DNA of 64,000 nt from assembly GCF_020906515.1 (NCBI RefSeq), contig NC_085851.1, forward strand, positions 248,001-312,000, given 5' to 3'. The position numbers and the translations under genes were made by a program. Position 1 is the stretch's first letter. Each line of letters begins with the position of its first letter. This document shows, piece after piece, positions 12,271 through 22,224 of the stretch. A model generated the notes under the pieces. The model worked only from the letters and a program-made list of their open reading frames with translations, was not told where the DNA came from and ran no database searches. Source of the stretch: Vanrija pseudolonga (taxonomy: Eukaryota; Basidiomycota; Tremellomycetes; Trichosporonales; Trichosporonaceae).

Positions 12271-13840
12271 CTACTCTAGCCCCTCCAAGAACCGCTCGTA
12301 ATCATCCTCGGCCTCGGTGCCGGTGACACCTGCCGACGCCGCGTGTCCACCCGCACCGACGCGTCCACCTCCACCCCTCGGCGTCGGCGCAACCCCCACC
12401 GCCTGCAGCTTACCCAACAGACCTGGGCCCGAGTCGGAAGTACGCTTCACGACGTCACCATCCGCATCTACAACCCCGGCACCGGGCGTGGCATTGACGC
12501 TGGGCACCCCGGGAGCGCGGCGCTTGACCCCGCGTGGAACAAAGACCGTCGTCTCCTTCCGCAGGTCACGCAGCTGCGGTGCTGCGGATATAGTGGCGGC
12601 TTTGGCGTTGCCTGCACTGGCCGCTGCACTGGTGTTGCTCGCTTGACTTGGTGCTGGTGCGGTGGGCGGTGCGCCACTAGATGACGACCCAGGCGGGCTC
12701 GTTGCTGTGCTCTTTGTTGTCGAAGTAGCGATCACCGAGGCGGAAGTAGCAGTGCCAGGCTTGGCAGGCAGCGAGGCGGGGGGAGCAGGGAGCCTGCTGG
12801 GGCCGGCACCCGCCCCGTTCTGCGGCCGCCGCTGCGGCGGCGTGGGGGCGTCCATCAAGTGGCCCCAGCCGACACCTGGCGCTGTCACGGGGGTGAATGC
12901 TGGGCGAGGGGGGCGTGCGAATGGCGGTACGGGGAATGGCGGTGCACCGAATGGCGGCGCGCCAAATGGTGGTGGCGGTCCTCCAAACGGTGCCGCAGCA
13001 GGCGGGCCACCCGGTGGCAGTCGTGGCGGGGGCGGGCCCTCAGGCAATGGGATGTCGTCCGAGTCGTCACTGTCTGCGTCTGACTCCTCGCCTGGCCTGG
13101 GACCTTCAGGCATGACAATGTCGCTATCACTGTCCTCCTCATCTTCGTCGTCGCTGCTCTCGTCGCTCGAGGGCAAGTCGTCTGTCATCAGCATTCCCCT
13201 TCCTCCCAAGCACCCACCTCGCTCCTTGTACGGCATGCCTGGCGGGGGCACGCCAAACGGGTTATACGTCGCATGGTAGTACGCGCTGCGTTTGGGGTCG
13301 CGCAGCGTCCCGTCCGGGTGGTAGAGATGCGCGCGCGGGTCGACCGCGGGGGTGCTGGATTCCGCGTCCGCCTCGTCCTCTGGCCGGCGCCAGGTGCCCG
13401 GGCGGTCGCCGCCGCGCCGCTCGGTATTGTACACCCTGTCTGCGGCATCGGGGTGCGCCTTGACGTACTTGTCCTTGAGCTTGGAGACGTACTTGAGCTC
13501 CGACTCGAGCGAAGTCAGCCGCGCCTTCTGCTCGTCGTTGAGGCTGCTCGCCGCCTTGAGCGACTTGATCTCGCCCTCGAGGTCTGGTGGGTCAGCTAGA
13601 GGAGGACTTCAGTACCCACCTCGCGTATCCCGCTTCACCGTCTTCTCGTCGCGCTTCTTCTTGCGCTCATCCTTGTTCTGCGAGCGTGAGCGACGTCACA
13701 ACAACACGAGGCTCGGTGTGAGGTACCTTTTTGATCTCCTTGGCGCGCTGGGCCTTGCCTGCAGGTGTCAGTGCTGTCTCCACATCCTATCCTCAGCACT
13801 TACGGAACGCGTCTGCGGGGTTTGCGCTCTTCTTGGCCAT
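12271..13840 (-). CDS. WBP11: WBP11-type pre-mRNA splicing factor (WW-domain-binding protein 11)
   Basis: A nuclear, proline-rich spliceosome-associated protein of 479 residues. The conserved N-terminus is split over three tiny exons: MAKKSANPADAFRKAQRAKE, then IKK, then NKDERKKKRDEKTVKRDTR. Introns are 13759-13803, 13678-13726 and 13584-13619. A helical DLEGEIKSLK...KYVSKLKDKY segment follows, then a long acidic-Ser region (SSDESSDDEDEEDSDSD). Then come PPPP and PPG runs of the kind that bind WW domains. Near the C-terminus LRDLRKETTVFVPRGVKRR matches the family's second conserved box. The short early exons are typical of this gene neighbourhood. The PFG/PPFG repeats (about residues 250-290) are internally duplicated. 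Confidence 0.92.
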
Positions 13841-14099
13841 TGTGAGCGCGTTGAGCAATGTAACAGTCGTCTCGAGAGCCCTCTTGCTCGTCCTTGTCAA
13901 CATTGGGCTACCTGCCGGTGGAGGAAGCCTTCCTTGGTACCAGCGTTATTCCGCCCACCCCCTTAACCACCCCTCCAGCCAACGCCGCACCCCCTCGGCA
14001 TCGTCATCGTGAGCGGTGCAGCAGCCACGCTCTTCGTCGTCGTCGACACCTGCATCTCACCTCTTTCTCACATCCCATCACCTACCCGTCGTCGCCGCA

Positions 14100-14781
14100 A
14101 TGTCAAACGAGTACGCGTTCCGCAAGATCGACATCGACGCCCTCGAGGAGGAGGTCCTCCTCCCCTCCGACCTCGTCGACCCCGACCCGCGCGGACCTGA
14201 TGGCGCGCTCGCCGACGCTCGGGCGCGGTCCCAGGAGACACGCAACTTTGTGTCCAAGTGAGTGGGGCTGGGGTGCATGCTGCATGTCCTCCGGGACTGG
14301 GACCGATCGACTCAAGTGCTAGCTCGGGCGTGATGCTGACGGCTGGCCCAGGGGCGACATAGCCGGCGCGCTCGCGACCATCCTCACCGACCCTCCCTAC
14401 GGCGACGGCGTCGACGAGGCCAAGGTGAGCTTACGCCTCCGCACAGTAGCTCACACCCAGGACCTCACGACGTCCGCCGTCACCCTCATCCTCAACTCGA
14501 CCCGTGCGGCTGACATCCCCGCGGCGCTCAAGGGTCTCGACCAGGAGCAGCAGGCCCGTCTGATGGCATACCTGTACAAGGTTGGTAGTTGGGCGCTTAT
14601 CTGGCTGACGTGCAGGGAATGGGCGCGCTCAACACCAACACGGACGTTGCCGGCTCCGTTCTGCTCACATGGCACGAGAAGGTGGGTGATCAAGGCTGCA
14701 CAAGCGCTGACCCGCCAGTTGACAGAGATTGCCGGCGTCGGCGCCATTGTCCGCGTCATGACCGACCGCCGCACCCTCTAA
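14100..14781 (+). CDS. ARPC5: Arp2/3 complex subunit 5 (p16-Arc)
   Basis: The smallest subunit of the actin-nucleating Arp2/3 complex, which builds branched actin at endocytic patches. The spliced product is 159 residues, normal for the family. It has the FRKIDIDALEEE start, a helical core with DIPAALKGLDQEQQARLMAYLYKG, and the hallmark LLTWHEKLTEIAGVGAIVRV near the C-terminus. Five exons are separated by introns at 14258-14351, 14425-14460 (36 nt), 14581-14615 (35 nt, GTTGGT donor) and 14682-14718. All exon phases close. The start is the first ATG in frame, preceded by GCCGCA. Divergent spacing from WBP11 is about 260 bp, so the two likely share a promoter. Confidence 0.95.
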
Positions 14782-15042
14782 TAAACCCCATCCATCATTT
14801 GCGTACGGGTATGCATCATCCGTTGTAGTCTAGCTGGTGGCGCGCTACCCCGCGCGCCTTGTCACTCGTCGTTCGCCTGTCACTCGCCGTCCACCAAGTT
14901 ACTAACCACGCCGTCGCAGACGGCCGTCAAAACATGCACTGTGCCCACGGGCCTATCACTAGGACACTCTATGCCAGCTTGTGTCTACAGCTGACGGCTA
15001 GCTGGGCTCGAGCGAGGTGCTTCACGAGACAATAGCCTCGGA

Positions 15043-16115
15043 TTACTTCTTGCCGCCGCCGTAGCGGGTCTTGCGGCCAAGGTCGAAGGGGATGTACCTG
15101 TACTTGATCATGTGCCTGGGTTGTCAGTGGGTGGACTACGACCCATATGTGGTACCCACTGGATCTGGCGGCGCATGGTGAGAGCAAAGAGAATACAGAA
15201 GTAGACGAGAAGGATGGGCCAGTACACGGGCACGTCGGTGGCACGGGTGATGGTGCACAACAGGGCAATGACAGTCGCCTTGGTGGCTGAGTACCAGAAC
15301 TTGAACTCTGAGGTGGGTTAGATGGGAATCAAGGCTGGCAGTAGCTGGACCCACCAGGAAGACGGCGGATGAAGGGACGGAACTCCTCGTCCTCGCCATT
15401 GGAGAAGCCGCCAAACAGGCCCTTGAGGCCGCTCTGGGGACGACCAGAGTCACCTCCGGGGAGACCAGGCGCGCCTTCCTCTACGTCGTCGGCGGCAAGG
15501 TCTGCCTGGTGGTTGGGGTCAAACCTAGGCTGGAGGAAAGCAAGGAAGAGGTTGAGGATGTAGATGGCGAGGGCGTCTGAGGCTTATCAGTGGCTGCGAC
15601 GCGCGCCTCGTCTGCCGCACAATACCTACACATGACAATGTACCATCCCTGGCGCGCGACAACGCTCAGCGAGAACAGGATGAAGAGCGTGCCGGTCACG
15701 AGCCAGCGCTCGAGGACGTGCGGCGTGGAGCGGTCGAGCAAGCCCTGGAAGCGGCGCGCGTAGATGTTTGTGTTTTCGCGGATCGCGTCGACGACATTCT
15801 TGTCCTCTGGGAGGCCGCCGCGGATGCCGGCGCCCGAGCCGGGGATGTAGTTTGCCGACGTGGCCATGCTGTGGGGCTGCATGCCCGCCAGCCCCGAGCG
15901 CACGGTGAACCCGGCGCCTGGTCCTGCTGCTGGGGCTGGGGGGGCAGCCTGTCCAGGAAGCGGGGGCGGTGGGACTGGCGACGAGCCGCTGGGGGAAGAC
16001 GAGTGGCCGGCGCCGGGGGGCGGGTAGGGCGACACGTTGGGGTATGTCTGGGCGGTCGGGGCCTGTGGGGTGGTTAGTAGGGATGCCCGCAGGAGGGTGT
16101 TGTACTCACGCTCAT
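15043..16115 (-). CDS. RER1: Rer1 family ER-retention receptor with long Pro-rich N-terminus
   Basis: A Golgi membrane protein that returns escaped ER membrane proteins and unassembled subunits in COPI vesicles. The Rer1 core is plain: [64 protein letters not shown] and, at the end, [15 protein letters not shown]. Four hydrophobic segments are visible. The model has 293 residues in five exons (introns 16063-16109, 15577-15629, 15308-15354, 15116-15159). Rer1 is usually about 190 residues; the extra length is a disordered Pro/Ala/Gly/Ser leader of roughly 90 residues. The first coding exon holds only ATG AGC. The core could also be translated from a downstream Met, so the leader is the less certain part. 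Confidence 0.92.
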
Positions 16116-16732
16116 GGTTGTTGTTGAATGATTTGGAGCAAAGGCAAGAGATATGCCTTGATAATTGTCGTGGCGGATGGCGGCAGAGACACGTTGATGG
16201 GTGGGCTGGCTGGCTGGGCTGGCTGGGCGCTGGGCGGCTGGCTGCCTGGCTGGCGGCGGGCGGCGGCGCGTGGTCTGTGCACTCAATTCAAAGCGGACGA
16301 CGACGCGACAGTGGTGGTAACAATGACGACGGACTTGCTGGCAAACTCCATTTCAAAGGAAGATCTCTAGTGATAACGAAATTGTGTTTACACGTGTCAT
16401 TTTTTCAATTCCAGCACCCAAGAGTTTACGTTGTCTGGTCCATCACTCACTCCGGGGTTGTTGTGCTTGCTGCCTGCCAGTTGGGCGGGTCAACCAACAT
16501 GAGCAACCCGCACCTCCCTCCTCGACAACAACCCCATCACACCTCTCATCATCATCAGTCAACCACAACCACACTGCACTTCAGACCTACTTCCTACGCA
16601 TTGCATACATCACACACGGCACATACACACCCCCACTCGCTTCATTCTCCTACCCACAACCTACCACTTCCCTAGTTACACCAACAACCCTTCACTCCCT
16701 TCCCGAAACCAAACAACAGAGCCCCACCGGTC
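16116..16732. promoter_or_regulatory. Divergent RER1 / APC3 promoter region
   Basis: The spacer between divergent starts. It carries an uneven (GGCT)n microsatellite at about 16203-16255 near RER1, and CA/TC-rich pyrimidine tracts up to the APC3 ATG. No ORF in it is convincing. Confidence 0.55.
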
Positions 16733-19264
16733 ATGGCACCTCGGCCAACAAGTCCACACCTCGCCCACAGGCTCCGCACGCTGGCATTGACCTCACCAAT
16801 ACAGACAGCAGTGTTCTACGCGCGCCTATATGCTGCGCTCTTCCCACCAACAGATGCAGAGCACGACAGCCTGCACGTCCTCAGCCTGTGCCTCCTCGCG
16901 GCGGGACAGCCGTACCCCGCGCTCCATCTTGTCCGCGACCTAGCCGACACTGACGAGCCGCCACAAGAACATGACGAGGATATGCTGCGCCCCGCAAAAC
17001 GCCCTGGTTGCTATGGTTGTGCAGTCATCGTTGCCAAGTGCTGTAGCAAACTTGGCAGGTTCAGCGAGGGCGAGCAGGTGCTCGAGCGGGCTATCCGGAG
17101 AAGCGTCCCCATGAGTAGGTCGAGTGGAAAGGGGAAGGGTGTGATCGAGTAGCTCGCCGACTGACAACATTACAGCCCTTCCAACCCCCACACCATCCGA
17201 GACGGCTGCCACTGCATCCCTCCTCCTCGCGAGCCTCTCCCACAAGGGCAAGGCCCCCGCCCTTGCTGTAGAGCAGTACACACGCGCGCTGGCCGAGGAC
17301 CCGTGGCTATGGGAGGCCTTTACCGGACTGTGCGACATTGGTACGTGCGACACTGTTGACACGATCACTAACTTTCTTTTAGGTGCGGCGCCAACACGAG
17401 ACCTTGTTTTCCCCGACCCTCCAAGTGTAGCCCGGTCCTCATCACAGCGCACGTCCCGTCTACCAACACTGTCACCCAACCCAATGCCGCGAAGCTCGGC
17501 ATCAGAAGTGCCCAACTTTTTGAGCCGCCGGCAGATGAGCCCACTGGCATTGTCAGCCGCACCATCGACATCGTTGTTTACTCCAGAGGTGACGACGGCG
17601 ACTGCCGCGGCCGCACCTCGGCTGGGCATGATGGGCAACCCCGGTGCTGCGTGGGAGTAAGTTGTGTAGTCTAGACCCTGCTGATCGCCAGCACTTCGCT
17701 ATCAATGATTGCCGACACGACGTTCCCCACGATTGCCGACGCGCAGAGCGGACCAAGTATCGCGACAAGACGACCGCTGCCAAACCTCATTTCATCATTC
17801 ATTCCCTCTGCATCGTCCATGATCCCGGCAGCGCTGCGATCGACACCCAACCCTCCGGGAGAATTACCATCCAAACCACCGGCCATGAAGAGACCGCGCG
17901 GAGACAGAGTCGTTCGCAAGCCAGCAGAGACGCCGGTCGGTGGGCCAATGACCACCGAGTCGCGGCTCAACGGCCGCGATCTCAAGATGATGGAGACAAA
18001 CGGGGGCGACAAGATTCTCGAGCCGCCGGTCCGTCGCAGCTCTCGCCTCAACTCTACCTCCAAGAGCACAAGGGTGGGTGAGGAGAAGCCTGCTCAGCTG
18101 ACGCCAGATTGCACGCGAGAAGCGTTCGGCTCGATCACAGTCCGTGGCATCGTCGGGGTCGGGACACACCGAAGTAACATCGCCTACTACCGAGGCCCAG
18201 ATCCATGCAGCAGTCGACGACTGGCTTCGGGATATTGTTCGCCGATGCGGACGTGCATACCGAGCGCTGGGGCTGTACCAGTGTCACGAGGCGCTGAGTG
18301 AACTCGACGGACTGCCCCTCGAGCTGCAGCACTCGCCATGGGCTCTCGACATTGCCGCACGGTGCATGTACGAGCTGTCGGACTACACCAAGGTGCGTGT
18401 TGTCGTCTGACTTTTGCTGATCATCAGGCACAACGCGCATTCAAGTCGCTGATTGAGGCCGATCCCTACCGCCTCGAGTCGATGGAGCTCTACTCGACGC
18501 TACTCTGGCACATGAACGACCAAGCAGCGCTGTCACACCTGTCGCAGGTGCTCGTGTCCATTGACCGGGAAGCACCACAGCCGTGGATCGCAGCCGGCAA
18601 CTGTTTCTCGTTACAGCGGGACCACGACGAGGCAATGCGGTGCTTCCGACGTGCGACACAACTGGATCCCGGGTGCGCGTATGCGTGGACCCTGTGCGGG
18701 TTTGAGGCGGCAGAGATGGAAGAGTACGACCGAGCCATTGCGTTCTACCGTACTGCTATCAGAGCCGATGCCCGCCACTACAACGCATGGTACCACATGG
18801 GGTCCGTGTACCTCAAGATGGGCAAGATCCGACACGCCGAGCACCATCTGCGCCGCGCAGCCGAGATCAACCCGTCCAGCCCGGTCTTGCTTCTTTGCAT
18901 CGGAGAGGTGCTCGAGCAAAGCGACAACCTGCCAGGCGCATTGGCCATCTACGAGCAGGCGACGAGGCTCAAGGTGGAGTCAACCATGGCCATGGTCGAG
19001 TACAAGCGGATTCGTGTGCTGGTTGCACTTGGTCGCATTGCAGAGGCCATTGCTGCGCTGCAGCCCCTGGCTCGAGTGGCACCCGACGAAGCCAACATTC
19101 AGTTCCTACTCGGCAAGTGCTACCTCCGCACCGGACGCAACGCCGAAGCAATGGTGGCGTTCACGTCGGCCCGGGAACTGCAACCCAAGTTGGACGGTGC
19201 GATCAAGGTGGTCATTGCTGCGCGGGGCGAGGACGTCGCCGACGGCGATGACGAGGGGATGTGA
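16733..19264 (+). CDS. CDC27: Anaphase-promoting complex subunit 3 (Cdc27), TPR protein
   Basis: A scaffold subunit of the APC/C ubiquitin ligase that binds the Cdc20/Cdh1 IR tail and drives mitotic exit. The model has 774 residues in six exons (introns 17115-17175, 17341-17382, 17657-17691, 18074-18107, 18393-18427); every phase closes. Residues 1-180 form N-terminal TPR-like helices (FYARLYAALFP, LSLCLLAAGQPYPALHLV, CCSKLGRFSEGEQVLERAI). The middle 250 residues are Ser/Pro/Arg-rich and probably a phosphorylated loop. The C-terminal half is a run of TPRs: PWIAAGNCFSLQRDHDEAM, YAWTLCGFEAAEMEEYDRAI, YNAWYHMGSVYLKMGKIRHA and ANIQFLLGKCYLRTGRNAEA. The order and loop position fit APC3 better than other TPR subunits of the complex. 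An acidic tail closes the protein. Confidence 0.93.
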
Positions 19265-19657
19265 TGTTGATGGCAGGGTTGAGGGTTGTAGAGCGGCAGC
19301 CAGCGCTGCGCTAGTAAAGATGCATGCGCGTCTTGTGTAGGGGTGGGGGGTGTCAGGCCGCGGGGTTGTGGTGCCAAAGTGGGCACGTTGGCAGGGCACT
19401 GATCGATGTGTGACTATGAGTACGTTCTCGACACCTCAAGCTTGTCCTCGGCCTCGTTTGTGGTCGACATCGTCATCTTGCTGGCGAGCACGCAGTCACA
19501 CGAGCTCACCATTGCGATGGTGAGCGGCGAGCTCCACCATTTCGTCAATACGCCGACAGGTTTCAACAGCCGCGGCAATGAGGCGGGGTCACACCAAGCC
19601 CACGGGGTAAGGACAGGCGATGGCCGCGTCGCGGAGGTGGCTATCTTTGGCTGTACC

Positions 19658-19771
19658 CCCACACCGGCAGCGATACCCGGGCAGGCGGAGACGCATTCCG
19701 CCGCGCAGGCTGGCGAAGCGAGCACGCGACTGAGAGAGGTCCGTCCCACACCGGCAGGCATACCCGGGCAG
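19658..19771 (+). repeat. Two near-identical 27-bp direct repeats
   Basis: CCCACACCGGCAG-(CG/GC)-ATACCCGGGCAG occurs at 19658-19684 and 19745-19771, differing only by a swapped CG dinucleotide. The copies are 87 bp apart start to start. Function unknown; each carries a CCCGGGC core like that of the palindrome at 11938. Confidence 0.75.
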
Positions 19772-19932
19772 AGTCGGCGCCACGCCACGACGCCGCGCTA
19801 CGCTACGCAGACACGCGACTGGAGCATGGCGCGACGCGGCACGGCTACGCAGGTGGGGTATGTGGGATCTGGGACGCGCGAGACGTGTGCCGTGTGCCGC
19901 TGTCGCGAGTCGGCTACGTGTCGCCTGCTTCC

Positions 19933-20026
19933 GCGAGTCAGGTGTGGCGGCGAGACCGTGTGCCGCGAGTCACGTCACGCGGTCAGACAGTGAGTCAGGT
20001 GTCGCGGTGAGACGTGTGCCGTGAGT
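19933..20026 (+). repeat. Imperfect ~38-bp direct repeats
   Basis: A unit of the form G(C/T)GAGTCAGGTGT followed by GCGG(C/T)GAGAC and GTGTGCCG(C/T)GAGT occurs at 19933-19970 and 19990-20026, about 87% identical by eye. Shorter relatives (GAGACGTGTGCCG and CGCGAGTC) occur just upstream near 19877-19915. This looks like a decaying tandem array. Confidence 0.7.
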
Positions 20027-21852
20027 TAGTTTAAAGTGGTCCGTAGTCGCGAGCGAGTGAGCGCGAGGGCCTGGCTCGCGGCGACGCGGTACGACGTCCG
20101 GGAGTGGTCGCTGGCTGGCTGCCACGGCCGACAGACAACAGTTGTCGTGTCGGCGTTGGTCTAGTTCCAGCTTCGTGGCTGACGATCTTTGGTGGGCTCT
20201 TTCGGCGAGGTGGGCAGGCGGGCAGGCAGGGCAGATGAGCTAGAGTGGGCTCTGTAGTAGTGGGTGTGGGTGGATTAAGCCCCACTCGCCGCGGCGTGCA
20301 GGCCGCTGCGCTCTACGCCCGCGAGATTACTCGGTCCACCAATGACTGTTACACCCATGACTCATACGAGCGACTGACTGACTCGTGTCGCTCGCCCTCT
20401 CGCTCGCTCTCTCGCTCGCACAATTAATCATGCCCGCACTCGCGGAAACGTGCGGCAGCATGCATTCAACGGGCATCTGAGACGAGACGACGAGGGTAGC
20501 CTTGCCCAGTGTGCGCGAACCTGGGACCGTTAAACTGTGGCCAGTGGCCAGCAAGGCCAGTCACCAGGCCCAGGACTAAGTACCTTGTTTTTTTTTTCCG
20601 CTGGAATCGTTCCCAGGGGACCCTGGAGTGGGGAAGGGCGCGCGGTTGGCAGAAGCTCGGCCTGACTTGTTTCTTGCTCGGCTCAACCATGGGGCCACTG
20701 GCTGGCTGCCACCCTCCTCCCGAAGAGTACCGCCCAGGCGACGATCAGCGGGAGCGGTGGTGGCTTGTGCGCATGCGGTACTCGGTTCTGTGGCTTACAG
20801 CCCTTGACGGTAGTGGACGGCTCGGTGTTGAGCGAGCATTCCGCTCGTTTGGGTTTCCACGGCGAATGCATGTTGACTCAGTGACCAGCGGAAGGCGTTG
20901 CTGCTGAGATCTCGTTGTCTCACTGTGCGACCGACCCGACCAGCGCCTGCTGCGCAAGAAAGAAGCGAGGCATGCTAGTAGAGAGAGACGAACCGAACGG
21001 AAAGGCATGGTCCGTGTCTTACGGGACAGAGAGAGCGAGCAACACGTCTTCGCCGAGGCAGGGGCCGGCCGAGGCGAGCCCGGCCGGGGGGCATGCCTCG
21101 GCTCGGGCAGCGAGTGTCGCCAGCCAGCCAGCGAGCCAGGGCAGTTCCAATAAATCGAAACAGTGGGATCTGTGTACCGTGTGCTTCTTCGTGGCCGGCG
21201 GCAGCTGCAAGCGAGCGGGCAGGCGAGCGAGATCCGACCGGACCGAGCAGCAGGGCAAGGGCAGTGCACGCACGCAGCGACCACCTCGGCCACAAAACTC
21301 TACTCTGCTCACTCGGCCTCAGGGCACGCTGGCGCGGCTTTCCGGCCGCAGAGTTTATGGGATCTTCGTCGGTGCCATTCAGGGTTTGGGCTCAAGTAAA
21401 GGTAAATCGACTCCCACTGTCACAGACGACGACAACTGGGCCCATTGATACATAACCGCGGCTGGTGGGGACAACAACGCAGCCACACTCGCACGCACGC
21501 ACGCAAGTAGCACGTCGACACATCAATCGTACGCACGCAGACCCATACAGTAGCGACGGCGCCTGCTCGTGGTGGTGGTATATAACATCCCGATACCCCG
21601 CCCAACACCCCCCCACACGCACTCTGAAGCTTGCGCCGCACACGCACCACACAGACAACATCCCGATCACTTGTCTATCGGCCGCCGGATCCGCCGCCGC
21701 CGCCAACCCTTCCGCCCACCGGCCAGCCCGACTCCACCAAGCCAAGCCTTGGCGATAATTTCTGGCCGAGGCAGCATAAATACACCACCACGGCCGTGCA
21801 TCTTCTTCTTCTTCCTCGCCAACACCCACACCACACCCACAGCCCAAGCACC

Positions 21853-22224
21853 ATGACCGTTTCTCGACGCCCAAACCCGCTCGCAGCGGCGCGCACCCGC
21901 TCCAGCGCGGGCCCGTACTCGTCCCACGCAGTGCACTTCACCGTGCCCAAGCTGCCGATGCCGACGCCGCCGTCGCTCCTCAAGCGCCAGGCGAGCCTCA
22001 GCAACGGCGGCGCGCTCTCGCCCACCACCCTGCCTCCCGTCCCCGTGTCGCGCTCGCACCCCAACTCGCCCGTGTCCCGCTTCGCGCCCCTCTCGCCCGC
22101 CAGCTCGCGCGCGTCCTCGGTGCCCGCCGAGACGCCGAGCCCCGCCACCACCCCCACCACGCCGGGCGAGACGGTCAAGCAGCTCGACTTTGCCCTCGCC
22201 CAGGTCGCGCAGAGCGTCCCCTAG
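21853..22224 (+). CDS. Small disordered Ser/Pro-rich protein, unknown function
   Basis: A 123-codon frame beginning ATGACC in good context (AGCACC before ATG), with a TATAAATA-like box about 80 bp upstream. The protein is Ser/Pro/Thr/Ala-rich with many SP and TP dipeptides (RFAPLSPASSRASSVP), suggesting phosphorylation, and ends in an amphipathic helix ETVKQLDFALAQVAQ. No family recognised. Just past the stop the sequence stays open in two other frames (to about 22375 and 22540) with protein-like composition (LEKDIFQLNTHSRDFFGPVE). The true gene may therefore be longer through splicing I could not place, or the copy may be damaged. Confidence 0.5.
   Translation: MTVSRRPNPLAAARTRSSAGPYSSHAVHFTVPKLPMPTPPSLLKRQASLSNGGALSPTTLPPVPVSRSHPNSPVSRFAPLSPASSRASSVPAETPSPATTPTTPGETVKQLDFALAQVAQSVP

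Larger units (their letters stand above)
19265..21852. other. Long gene-poor region with degenerate repeats
   Basis: About 2.6 kb without a supported gene. Short ORFs here are G/C-rich shadows with no motifs. Seen instead are two sets of imperfect direct repeats (separate entries), a T11 tract near 20588, GGCT/CCAG repeats near 20110 and 21120, and TATA-like elements near 21577 and 21773 that may serve the next gene. An unannotated non-coding RNA cannot be excluded. Confidence 0.5.

Noticed and set aside
20588-20598. T11 run as a possible Pol III terminator of a hidden small RNA
   Set aside because: No A-box/B-box pair or recognisable tRNA, 5S, U6 or RNase P features upstream.
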